This document shows, one piece after another, positions 7,158-15,078 of a stretch of 51,302 nucleotides of DNA. The notes beneath the pieces are model-generated. The model made no database searches, had not been told where the DNA came from, and saw only the letters and a program-made list of their open reading frames with translations. The position numbers and the translations under genes were made by a program. The number at the start of each line of letters is the position of its first letter. Position 1 is the first letter of the stretch. Origin of the DNA: an uncultured Acetatifactor sp. (GTDB lineage Bacteria > Bacillota > Clostridia > Lachnospirales > Lachnospiraceae); contig CAJUAP010000006.1 of the NCBI GenBank assembly GCA_910584435.1, positions 15,733-67,034 of the forward strand, written 5' to 3'.

Positions 7158-9239
7158 ATGGCAATAGACTTATTTGAGGAAGAACAATACTTAGAGGGAT
7201 TGACCTGTGAGCTGAGAAAAGCGGCGGATAAGCTGCTGAAGACAACAGAATATTATTCGGACAAGTATCAGGAATTTGTAAGATATCTATGGGAAGAACA
7301 GAGCGTATTTGATGAATATGAGAGCCTTTTTCATCTGCGGACATTGGACCAGACGGTGGATGCGGGGGAAAATGCCAAAAAGCAGCTTTACCGTATCTGT
7401 AAGATGCTGGATGCTCCTTATTTTGCCAGGATTGATTTCCGGCAGCAGGAGGAAGCGGAAGCCATGAAAGTGTACATTGGCAAGTTTTCCTTCTGGGATA
7501 TCAAAAGCCCCTATGAAGTATTTGACTGGAGAGCCCCGATTTCCAGCATGTATTATGAATTTGAGAACGGCGAAGCATGTTATGATGCGCCGGAGGGACG
7601 TATCTGCGGTGTCATTGAGTGCAAAAGGCAGTACAGAATTCAAAAAGGTATTCTGGAATATGCGTTGGAGAGCAGCATCAGCATCAGCGATGAGGTTCTG
7701 CAGCAGGAGCTGTCCAGGAGTTCCGACCATAAAATGAGGGATATTGTGGCTACCATCCAGAAGGAACAGAACCGACTGATCCGCAATGAAACGGCGGATG
7801 TGCTGATCATACAGGGTGTGGCAGGTTCCGGGAAAACTTCCATTGCACTGCACAGGGTTGCGTATTTTCTGTACCGCTATCGGGATGAAATCTCGGCGGA
7901 GAATTTCCTGATTATTTCACCCAATGGGATTTTTGTAGATTTTATTTCCAATGTCCTGCCGGAGCTTGGAGAGGAAAATATCCGCAATGTGGGGATGGAG
8001 GATATTGCGGACAGGTATCTGCCCAGGGAAATGAAGACGGAGCGGCTGTGCTATCAGTCGGAGCGTTATCAGGCGATGCTGTCGGACGAAGGGTGGCTGG
8101 AACGAAATGCGTTTAAGGGCACGGAAGAGTTTGTGTGCAGACTGGACGAATACCTGGAGCATTGTGACAGATGTAATTTTGCGGTGGTGGATTATCACTA
8201 TGAGGGAGGCGTCTTAGAAGCTGAATTTATGGAGAGACGCTATGCCAGACAGAAGAATCTGCCGGTTCGAAGGCGGCTGGAGGATATTGCTGCCGCTATG
8301 GCGGAAGAACTCAGAGTCCAGCGGAAGGCCAAGGGTTTTGAGACACATAAGAAAAATATATTGGATTGGCTGACGGCCAGGTATAAGCATAATGACCCGC
8401 TGGAATTGTATCAGCATTTTTATCAATATCTTGGACGGGAAGAGCTGTTTGTGTGGGAGGAAGAACATGGTCTGGAAAGCGCGGATATTTTTCCGCTCAT
8501 TTATGTGAAGCTGTATCTGGAGGGCGGTACGAAGAGTGAGCAGGTTAAGTATCTGCTCATTGATGAGATGCAGGATTATTCACCCATCCAATACGCTGTT
8601 TTGAATCAGCTTTATCCCGGCAGGAAGACCATATTGGGCGATTTCTCCCAGAAGGTAGTGCCGTTTGTGCAGAATTCCCTGGAATTTCTGAAGCAATTGT
8701 ATCCTCAGGCACAGGTGATGGAAATTCATAAGAGTTATCGTTCCACCTGTGAAATTATGAAATTTGCGCAGGGGATGCAGCCTGGGGTTTTGGTTGACCC
8801 TGTGTTAAGGCATGGGGAGGAACCCAGGGTGATTCAGTGCGGGGATGGGGATGAAGTACGTGAGCGGATATTGTCCATGTGCCAAAATGTGATTGCAGCA
8901 AAGGAGCGTGCAAAATTCGGTATTGTGTGTAAGAATTATGTTCAGGCACAGGAGCTGTATCTGTGGCTGGAGGGCCGTCTGCAGATGCATGAGCAGCTTC
9001 ACCTTCTGACATATGACAGTGATACTTTTTATGATGGCATCATGGTCACGGCTGTTTCCATGGCAAAGGGCCTGGAATTTGATGAGGTGGTGATTCCTGA
9101 TGGGGATGACTGGAATTATCATACGGAGTATGACAGGGGGCTGCTCTATGTTGCCTGTACCAGAGCCATGCACAGGCTTACGCTGCTGTATAGCAGTAAG
9201 GCCAGCCGTTTTATTCCTGTGGACTATGGGGCGGAATAA
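7158..9239 (+). CDS. HelD-type superfamily 1 helicase (RNA polymerase recycling factor family)
   Basis: A 693-residue ATP-dependent motor related to UvrD/Rep. Walker A is GVAGSGKTSIALHR near residue 220, the Walker B/helicase motif II is LLIDEMQDYSPIQY near residue 467, and late motifs include VTAVSMAKGLEFDEV and GLLYVACTRAMHRL. The N-terminal ~150 residues form the coiled-coil-rich region (LRKAADKLLKTTEYYSDKYQEF) that in HelD enters the RNA polymerase secondary channel. Known HelD proteins displace stalled RNA polymerase from DNA and recycle it. The length is within the usual 650-780 range. The ATG follows GAGAGAGGGGCGCT. It stands alone, with no obvious operon partner. DEMQDY rather than DEAQDY is a common HelD variation. 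Confidence 0.88.
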   Translation: MAIDLFEEEQYLEGLTCELRKAADKLLKTTEYYSDKYQEFVRYLWEEQSVFDEYESLFHLRTLDQTVDAGENAKKQLYRICKMLDAPYFARIDFRQQEEAEAMKVYIGKFSFWDIKSPYEVFDWRAPISSMYYEFENGEACYDAPEGRICGVIECKRQYRIQKGILEYALESSISISDEVLQQELSRSSDHKMRDIVATIQKEQNRLIRNETADVLIIQGVAGSGKTSIALHRVAYFLYRYRDEISAENFLIISPNGIFVDFISNVLPELGEENIRNVGMEDIADRYLPREMKTERLCYQSERYQAMLSDEGWLERNAFKGTEEFVCRLDEYLEHCDRCNFAVVDYHYEGGVLEAEFMERRYARQKNLPVRRRLEDIAAAMAEELRVQRKAKGFETHKKNILDWLTARYKHNDPLELYQHFYQYLGREELFVWEEEHGLESADIFPLIYVKLYLEGGTKSEQVKYLLIDEMQDYSPIQYAVLNQLYPGRKTILGDFSQKVVPFVQNSLEFLKQLYPQAQVMEIHKSYRSTCEIMKFAQGMQPGVLVDPVLRHGEEPRVIQCGDGDEVRERILSMCQNVIAAKERAKFGIVCKNYVQAQELYLWLEGRLQMHEQLHLLTYDSDTFYDGIMVTAVSMAKGLEFDEVVIPDGDDWNYHTEYDRGLLYVACTRAMHRLTLLYSSKASRFIPVDYGAE

Positions 9240-9476
9240 ATTTATGCCGTGGCGGAAGGGGATAGTTTGGTTATTCATTGGGCGCTTTTGATGCGGCTGT
9301 CCTGAAAGGAATGTGACGGACATGAAGTGCGTCCAAAAGTTCAGCAGATGGCGGGGACAGAAAAACGCGGATGCAGCGGTACAATAGTAAGTACCGAGAA
9401 ACCAGGGGAAACAAGAAACCAGGAAAATAAGAAAATTCAGGAAAGGAAAAGCTAGATGTTTTTAGCAGAAGGAAAG

Positions 9477-10469
9477 ATGGAATATACAGCGGACGAGAAG
9501 AGGTATGATAACATGCAGTATCATCGCTGCGGCAGGAGCGGACTTATGCTTCCGGCGGTTTCGCTGGGGCTGTGGCATAATTTTGGCTCCAACGGCAATT
9601 TTGACAATATGCAGGCTTTGTGTCATACTGCATTTGACTGTGGGATTACGCATTTTGATCTTGCAAATAATTACGGTCCTGTGGCCGGTGCGGCGGAAGA
9701 GAATTTCGGACGCATATTGGAGAAGGGGCTGGGCGTATATCGGGATGAACTTGTGATTTCCACCAAAGCGGGTTACGATATGTGGCCGGGGCCTTACGGC
9801 AATTGGGGAAGTAAGAAATATCTGGTGGCAAGTCTTGACCAGAGCCTGAAGCGCATGGGACTTGATTATGTGGATATTTATTATCATCACAGACCTGACC
9901 CCGATACGCCGCTGGAGGAGACGGCCAGGGCATTGGATGGCATTGTACGGAGCGGCAAGGCGCTTTATGTGGGAATTTCCAATTACAATAAAGAGCAGAC
10001 CATTGCCATAGCGGAGATTTTTGCACAGCTGGGAACGCCTTTTATTATCAATCAGAGGAAATACTCCATGCTGGTAAGGGATATTGAAAAGGATGGATTG
10101 AAGGATTATGCGGCGGCAAACGGAATCGGTATTATTACCTTCTGTCCGCTGGCGCAGGGGCTCCTGACGGATCGGTATCTGAACGGTATCCCGGAGGACA
10201 GCAGAATCCGCACAGACGGGCGTTTCCTGAAGGAGAATGCCATTACGGATGAGATGCTTGGCAGGATTAAGAAGCTGGGTGAGCTGGCCGCACAGAGGGG
10301 GCAGACCCTGGCACAGATGGCATTGGCCTGGATTTTACGGGACGGAGATATCACCAGTGTATTGATTGGCGCTTCCCGTGTTTCACAGATTTTCGATAAT
10401 GTGAAGATGATAGAAAATACAGTTTTCAGCGAAGAGGAACGCAGGAAAATCGAAGAGATATTGGCATAG
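9477..10469 (+). CDS. Aldo/keto reductase, YghZ/L-glyceraldehyde-3-phosphate reductase type
   Basis: A 330-residue NADPH-dependent oxidoreductase with a TIM barrel. I chose the ATG at 9477 because from there the N-terminus aligns residue for residue with E. coli YghZ as I remember it (ERYxxMQYRxCGxSGL, then SLGLWHNFG); an ATG seven codons earlier is possible. The catalytic tetrad is visible as Asp61 and Tyr66 (FDLANNYG), Lys97 (STKAGYD) and His137/138 (YYHHRPD). The C-terminal cofactor segment VLIGASRVSQI is present. Family members reduce methylglyoxal and glyceraldehyde-3-phosphate, a detoxification role; the substrate here is inferred. It is monocistronic, 237 bases after helD. Confidence 0.88.
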   Translation: MEYTADEKRYDNMQYHRCGRSGLMLPAVSLGLWHNFGSNGNFDNMQALCHTAFDCGITHFDLANNYGPVAGAAEENFGRILEKGLGVYRDELVISTKAGYDMWPGPYGNWGSKKYLVASLDQSLKRMGLDYVDIYYHHRPDPDTPLEETARALDGIVRSGKALYVGISNYNKEQTIAIAEIFAQLGTPFIINQRKYSMLVRDIEKDGLKDYAAANGIGIITFCPLAQGLLTDRYLNGIPEDSRIRTDGRFLKENAITDEMLGRIKKLGELAAQRGQTLAQMALAWILRDGDITSVLIGASRVSQIFDNVKMIENTVFSEEERRKIEEILA

Positions 10470-10536
10470 ATATAAAAGTCCGGTGGTCTGCGGACACTGT
10501 TAAGATAGTAAGGTATAGTGAAAAAGTGTTAAACTC

Positions 10537-10562
10537 AGGGGGCGCATCGTTTATCGCCCCCT
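10537..10562 (-). terminator. Hairpin at the end of the GH78 remnant
   Basis: An 8-bp perfect stem (AGGGGGCG / CGCCCCCT) with a 10-base loop. The loop contains the TAA that ends the minus-strand reading frame, so the last codons of the rhamnosidase remnant are encoded by the hairpin itself. The downstream minus-strand sequence is only modestly T-rich, so termination is plausible but not certain. It could also serve the aldo/keto reductase on the other strand. Confidence 0.5.
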
Positions 10563-12254
10563 TGAAAATGCGGTATTCATCGGAAGCGATACGTCTAAAT
10601 TGCCCTTTTCGTATTTTATGCTGATTTTACCTCTTATACTGTTAAAAACGCATTCAAAGCTGTCTATAAAATCGGTGCAATTTGGTTTTATACTTACAGT
10701 CTTAAATCCGTCCTCACTCTTTATTCCTGCAGCTTCCGTAAAAAACCATTCCATAATATGCCCCATCATATCATGATTACGGCTTCTTGCATCGTCGCGC
10801 CAGAATTCGGGAAGCGTTGTTTCGCCCGTTTCCACAAATCTCAAATATGACGGGTGGGTTTCCTTTAAAATGATGTCGCAGATAATATCGTTTCTGTCTG
10901 CCGCCGACAATGAGCGCAGAATATACACAAGTCCGATTTCACCGCATTCGAGATGATGGCCCTCGCATAAACTGACAAGCGTATTTTGAACCTTGCCGGC
11001 ATATTCGCTTGGCACAAGCCCTAAGCATAGGGGTATTGCCTGATTTGTCTGCGTTGCTTTTCCGCTTTGACAGTCCATATAATATGCATCGTTATCGATT
11101 ATAAGCAATGATTCATTATACAGTTTCTTTACTCTTTCGGCTTGTTCTGTAAATTCCTTCTCATCACCTTTTTTCAGTATTTTTGAAATCTCCGCCATTG
11201 TCATCAGATCGTGGTAATAAAAGGCGGTTTCAATATTTTCGCGTCCGCGTCCCTTGTTCTGCTCAATTCCCCAGTCGCCAAGACCGGCGCAGATAAAGCG
11301 TTCCCTGCCGTTTTTGTTATATAAACGGTTGTAGTCGTTATACTGATTTGTCAGATAACCAATATATCTCTTTGCGCTCTCGTAATTATCTGCCAATACT
11401 TTTTTATTGCCATAAAAGAGGTACTGCTCATATGCCGCAAGAATAATTGAACTGCCCCACGGGATAATATCCCAAAAGCTGCCCTCATTCCAATCCGTAA
11501 TAAACTTTGCGTATCTCGGCGCGATTGACGGCACAAGTCCGTCTTTATATTCGTGAGGGAATGCGCCGTCATCAAGGTCAGATTCATTTTCACCATATTG
11601 CGCGTCGCGCATATCCATAGCGATTTTTGACCACAGCATATTGACATCTTTGTTATACATAACTGCTCGCGCCATAAGATGATTAGGTTCAAGCCAGCCG
11701 AGCTTTTCAATAGTCGGGCAATCCGTATGTGAATGATTAAGGTTACTTTCAATCGCTTTTAGAATTATATAGTAGATTTTATTCAGCCGTTCGTCCGAGC
11801 ATTTAAAATATCCGCAGTCCTCCGCTGATGAAGTGGTAAAGTACGATTTGAATTCTATGATCTGTTCATATTCCGCGCCTTCAATTTTGTACCAGCGTGC
11901 GCCGTTTACTGAAAATTTCTGTTCAAAAATATCCTCCTTTCCGCTTAATGTAAGTATTGCATATGTATCGACTGTCTGACAGATGTCACCGTTCTCCGAC
12001 AGCTTCTCGGCAGGAATTATCCTTATTTTCTGACCGCGTCCGCCATTGATTTTCAGATAAAACTGGGAGGACATATTCTGTCCGAAGTCAAAAATCATTC
12101 TGTCCTTATCCACGCTTTTGGGAGTGTAACAATATTTATGAATTACAGGAGGGTAGTCGAACGGAATAAGCTCGCCCTTCGGAGCGGCCGCGATTTCAGC
12201 TCTGGCCCAATCTAACCATTTCAGGCAGTTCGCTATTAACTTAATGACATTGGT
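10551..12254 (-). pseudogene. Truncated GH78 alpha-L-rhamnosidase remnant
   Basis: The frame can be read from a stop at 12255-12257 down to 10551. A GTG at 12113 could be called as a start, but coherent family sequence continues upstream of it (NCLKWLDWARAEIAAAPKG, LIPFDYPPVIHKY), so GTG is not the original start. Catalytic-domain motifs are clear: DFGQN, SHTDCPTIEKLGWLEPNHLM, DMRDAQ, SFWDIIPWGSS, GLGDWGIEQN. Full-length GH78 enzymes of this kind are about 850-1,000 residues; here the N-terminal ~400 are missing. The C-terminal domain stops after LPMNTAF, where the frame runs into a G-rich hairpin. Rhamnosidases release terminal rhamnose from plant glycans. Codon use (many GTC, CGC and ATA-type codons) and AT-richness differ from the neighbours, suggesting acquisition and decay. 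An intact shorter enzyme is unlikely. Confidence 0.8.
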
Positions 12255-12302
12255 TCACCCGCTGCCGCCGCGAGGCGTTTTCATGCGTATTTTGCATGAA
12301 AA
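12250..12302. repeat. ~53-bp hairpin repeat, copy 1
   Basis: This copy abuts the 5' break of the GH78 remnant. It contains TGCCGCCGCGAGGCGTTTT followed by a perfect 9-bp hairpin (TTTTCATGC / GCATGAAAA, 7-base loop). A second copy lies at about 12395-12447. Confidence 0.75.
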
Positions 12303-12383
12303 TTAATTATCTTGTTTATACAGTAATTTTATTATATAATAGATATAAAACAAAGTCAAATACGGCATTTTGGCCATTGTATG

Positions 12384-12654
12384 GTAACAGTTCGTTACTG
12401 TTCACTCGGTGCCGCCGCGAGGCGTTTTCACGCGCCTTTTGCGTGACAAACCCGAGGTCGTAGTGCGCGAAATCGCTGATTTTGCGATTTCTGTGCCTAA
12501 AGCCTTCGCAGAAGGCTTGTTGCTGTGAACGGAGCGAACAGTAACAACAGTTCAGCCATGCGGAAATGATTGGTGAAAATATACATTCTGGTCAGACAAT
12601 AGAAAGCAGGATTTCTATTGTCAAGTCATATGAATGGCATGGCTGAACTGTTAC
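12384..12654. repeat. 271-bp nested palindromic element with GTAACAGTTC ends
   Basis: Perfect 10-bp terminal inverted repeats (12384-12393 GTAACAGTTC; 12645-12654 GAACTGTTAC) enclose two sub-elements. The first (12394-12545) is closed by GTTACTGTTC / GAACAGTAAC and contains hairpins TCACGC/GCGTGA, GAAATCGC/GCGATTTC (12470-12491) and AAGCCTTC/GAAGGCTT (12500-12518). The second (12546-12652) is closed by a perfect 16-bp stem (AACAGTTCAGCCATGC and its complement) and contains an 11-bp stem GACAATAGAAA/TTTCTATTGTC (12595-12622). No convincing protein is encoded. The architecture fits a MITE-like element or a structured RNA gene. It lies between the GH78 remnant and the CapA-like gene; the 431 bases between those genes hold little else. 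Confidence 0.8.
12395..12447. repeat. ~53-bp hairpin repeat, copy 2
   Basis: This is a diverged copy of the unit at 12250-12302 and shares TGCCGCCGCGAGGCGTTTTCA. Its hairpin has a C-G pair where copy 1 has T-A (CACGC/GCGTG against CATGC/GCATG), a compensatory change. Partial matches occur near 7083 (TGTTCACTCG) and 18050 (TGCCGCCGCG). Confidence 0.7.
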
Positions 12655-12685
12655 ATAGTATGTGGCTGGGAATAAAAGGGAGGGA

Positions 12686-14077
12686 ATGGTGATAGATTTT
12701 ATGGAAAAGGCAAAGAAGCGGAGAGATAGAAGCGGAAGGACTGCTCCCTGGTTCCGCTGTCTGTGCGGCAGTATGGCAGCGGCAGTATTGACGGCAGGCT
12801 GTGGGAGTCTGCAGGGAAATGAGCCTTCCGGCGAAGAAACAATGCGGTTCATACAGCCGGCTGCAGTGGGTAGTGCGGGGATGGAAGGAGCCTCAGACGC
12901 CGAAGGAACAGGCAGTGAGGGGATGGAAGGAGCCTCAGACGCCGAAGGAACAGGCAGTGCGGAGGATAATCAAAATCCTGAGGCAGCTGCAGAACCGGAG
13001 ATTACCCTTGTGATGGTGGGGGATATTCTTCTGCACACGCCGGTGGCGGAAAGCGGCAAGGGGGAAGCCGGATATGATTTCAGCGCTGTTTTTGCTCCCA
13101 TGAAGGAGGAAATTGAAGGGGCGGATCTGGCATTGGTAAATCAGGAGGTGATTCTGGGTGGAGAGGAACTGGGCATCTCAGGATATCCGAATTTCAATGC
13201 GCCGTATGAGTTAGGCGATGCCCTGGCGGATGCCGGCTTTGATGTGGTGCTGCATGCAACCAATCATGCGCTGGATAAAGGGAAACAGGGACTTCTGAAC
13301 TGTATTTCCTTCTGGCAGGAAGAATATCCTGAGATTGCGGTGCTCGGCATCCATGACAGTCAGGAGGAACAGCAGGAAATCTATGTGTATGAGCAGGAGG
13401 GGATAAGAGTTGCCATTTTGAACTATACTTATGGCACCAATGGAATTCCGCTGCCTTCCGATATGCCTTATGCGGTGGATATGTTAGAGAGGGAGAGAGT
13501 GATTTCCGATCTGCAGAGGGCCAGGGAGCTGTCGGATTTTATCATTGTATGCCCTCATTGGGGGACGGAATATGTCCTGGAGGCCACACAGGAACAGGAG
13601 AATTGGGCGAGACTGTTCTCTGAAAACGGTGCGGACCTGGTACTGGGTACGCATCCCCATGTGATTGAGCCCATTGTATGGATGGGAGAGGAAGCCGGTG
13701 ATGCCGGGGCCGGTATGGATGTGGGTGGGGAAGCAGATTCCGGAAGTACTCTGGTCTATTATTCCCTGGGAAATTTTGTAAACTGGACTTCCAGTTCGGG
13801 AAACGGCATCGCCAACCGCATGGTAGGAGGAATGGCGCAAGTGACCATCGGGCTGAATGGGGCAGGAGATGCAGTGATTAAATCATATAATGTGGAACCT
13901 TTGGTATGTCATTTGGAGCCGGGCTTTGGCGGTGTGACAGTGTATCCTCTTGCGGAATATACAGAAGAACTGGCCGGACGAAACGAGATTGTGAAGCAGG
14001 ATGGCAATTTTTCCCTGGAGTATTGCAGGAATCTGGCAGGGGAAGTTTTTGGGAAGGGAGAATCTGAATCGTTTTGA
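12686..14077 (+). CDS. CapA-family lipoprotein (poly-gamma-glutamate synthesis type, metallophosphatase fold)
   Basis: About 463 residues from ATG 12686; GTG 12689 and ATG 12701 are alternatives, all near AAAGGGAGGG. The N-terminus has a basic stretch, a hydrophobic segment and a lipobox-like LTAGC, so the protein is probably lipid-anchored outside the membrane. A 14-residue acidic unit (GMEGASDAEGTGSE) is present twice just after the anchor. The CapA domain follows with metal-binding-type motifs LVMVGDILLHTP, ALVNQEVILGG, HATNHALDKGKQG, CPHWGTEY, LGTHPHVIEPI and YYSLGNFV. CapA proteins take part in poly-gamma-glutamate production, but stand-alone homologues are common and no capBC genes are present, so that role is unproven. 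The stop overlaps an upstream start of the next gene. Confidence 0.85.
   Translation: MVIDFMEKAKKRRDRSGRTAPWFRCLCGSMAAAVLTAGCGSLQGNEPSGEETMRFIQPAAVGSAGMEGASDAEGTGSEGMEGASDAEGTGSAEDNQNPEAAAEPEITLVMVGDILLHTPVAESGKGEAGYDFSAVFAPMKEEIEGADLALVNQEVILGGEELGISGYPNFNAPYELGDALADAGFDVVLHATNHALDKGKQGLLNCISFWQEEYPEIAVLGIHDSQEEQQEIYVYEQEGIRVAILNYTYGTNGIPLPSDMPYAVDMLERERVISDLQRARELSDFIIVCPHWGTEYVLEATQEQENWARLFSENGADLVLGTHPHVIEPIVWMGEEAGDAGAGMDVGGEADSGSTLVYYSLGNFVNWTSSSGNGIANRMVGGMAQVTIGLNGAGDAVIKSYNVEPLVCHLEPGFGGVTVYPLAEYTEELAGRNEIVKQDGNFSLEYCRNLAGEVFGKGESESF
12878..12961 (+). repeat. 42-bp in-frame tandem duplication in the CapA-like gene
   Basis: Two near-identical 42-bp units (12878-12919 and 12920-12961) encode the 14-residue acidic linker between the lipid anchor and the CapA domain. 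Confidence 0.92.
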
Positions 14078-14094
14078 GGTTCAGAAGGTGTAAG

Positions 14095-14814
14095 ATGGAC
14101 GCTTTTCAAAGGACGGAGCTTTTGCTTGGAGCAGAGAAGATGAGGCGGCTGAGAGAAGCCAGGGTTGCCGTGTTCGGGGTGGGCGGCGTAGGGGGGTATG
14201 TGGTGGAGGCATTGGCCAGAAGCGGCATAGGGACATTGGATTTGATTGATAATGACAGGGTGAGCCTGACCAATCTGAACCGCCAGATTATTGCGCTTCA
14301 GAGTACCATAGGAAAATATAAGGTGGATGTGGCCGGAGAACGGGTGCTGGATATCAATCCCCAGGCCAGGGTGAATGTGTACAAAGTGTTTTATCTGCCG
14401 GAAACAGCGGACAGTTTTGATTTCACAGCTTATGATTATGTGGCGGATGCCATTGACACTGTCACAGGCAAGCTGATGCTGGCAGAAAGTGCGTTTCGGG
14501 CGAAGGTGCCAATCATCAGTTCCATGGGGGCGGGAAATAAGCTGGATGCATCCGCGTTCCAGGTGGCGGACATCTTTGATACCAGCGTATGTCCTCTGGC
14601 AAAAGTCATGCGGCGGGAACTGAGAAAACGGGGCATTGAACATATGAAAGTGGTTTATTCCAAAGAAATGCCTGTCGTGCCTGAGGAAAGCGGTATGGAG
14701 GATACTGCAAGGCGGCAGACACCGGGCAGTGTGGCTTTTGTGCCCTCAGTGGCAGGGCTGATTATGGCAGGGGAGATTGTGAAGGATCTAAGTAACGGCT
14801 GCGTTCCCTCGTAA
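14095..14814 (+). CDS. tcdA: tRNA threonylcarbamoyladenosine dehydratase (ThiF/E1-like)
   Basis: A 239-residue protein from ATG 14095, the start that matches the family N-terminus (FxRTELLLG); an ATG overlapping the previous stop lies seven codons earlier. It has the E1-like adenylating fold: nucleotide-binding loop VAVFGVGGVGGYVVEALARSG, DNDRVSLTNLNRQ, and the TcdA-typical SVCPLAKVMRRELRKRGI with KVVYSKE. TcdA cyclises t6A37 to ct6A in tRNAs reading ANN codons, using ATP. Length and motifs are normal. The last residues (NGCVPS) and the stop codon are encoded within repeat sequence: a 16-bp direct repeat and the arm of a dispersed palindrome, so the original C-terminus may have been altered slightly. 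Confidence 0.88.
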   Translation: MDAFQRTELLLGAEKMRRLREARVAVFGVGGVGGYVVEALARSGIGTLDLIDNDRVSLTNLNRQIIALQSTIGKYKVDVAGERVLDINPQARVNVYKVFYLPETADSFDFTAYDYVADAIDTVTGKLMLAESAFRAKVPIISSMGAGNKLDASAFQVADIFDTSVCPLAKVMRRELRKRGIEHMKVVYSKEMPVVPEESGMEDTARRQTPGSVAFVPSVAGLIMAGEIVKDLSNGCVPS

Positions 14815-14975
14815 CAGTTCAGACAGGTCATTGAACTGATACGAGAATGCATACAAAACGCGAAAAGAATGCGTTTTGGCGCACGCAATTCTGGCAATAA
14901 TTGCAAGGCGGCACACCGCCTTTGGAGCGCAATTTTGACTTCGCGGCAGGAGCTGTCTGAACGGCTGCGTTCCCT
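14794..14975. repeat. 16-bp direct repeats flanking a 150-bp palindrome-rich insert
   Basis: AACGGCTGCGTTCCCT occurs perfectly at 14794-14809 and 14960-14975. The DNA between carries the dispersed palindrome and a small perfect hairpin AAGGCGG/CCGCCTT (14905-14922). The arrangement resembles an insertion bounded by short direct repeats. Confidence 0.65.
14808..14875. repeat. Dispersed palindromic repeat copy at the tcdA stop (inverted orientation)
   Basis: Arms of 14 bases (CTCGTAACAGTTCA, 14808-14821, and the near-complement 14832-14845, one mismatch) enclose a 10-base loop; the tcdA TAA lies inside the left arm. The sequence continuing right to ~14875 (GAATGCATACAAAACGCG) is the reverse complement of the flank seen before the copies at 26867 and 38376. 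Confidence 0.8.
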
Positions 14976-15078
14976 TCGTTTACAGCAGCCTGGACGGGCG
15001 GACTGTCATTGACAAATATGCTGCCAAATGATAAGCTTTAGTTAGCGGTTATGAAGAAAGCGTCAGGTGAAATAAAAA

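Noticed and set aside
12113..12113. GTG as the true start of a 520-residue rhamnosidase
   Set aside because: In-frame family sequence continues upstream for about 45 codons and no ribosome binding site precedes the GTG.
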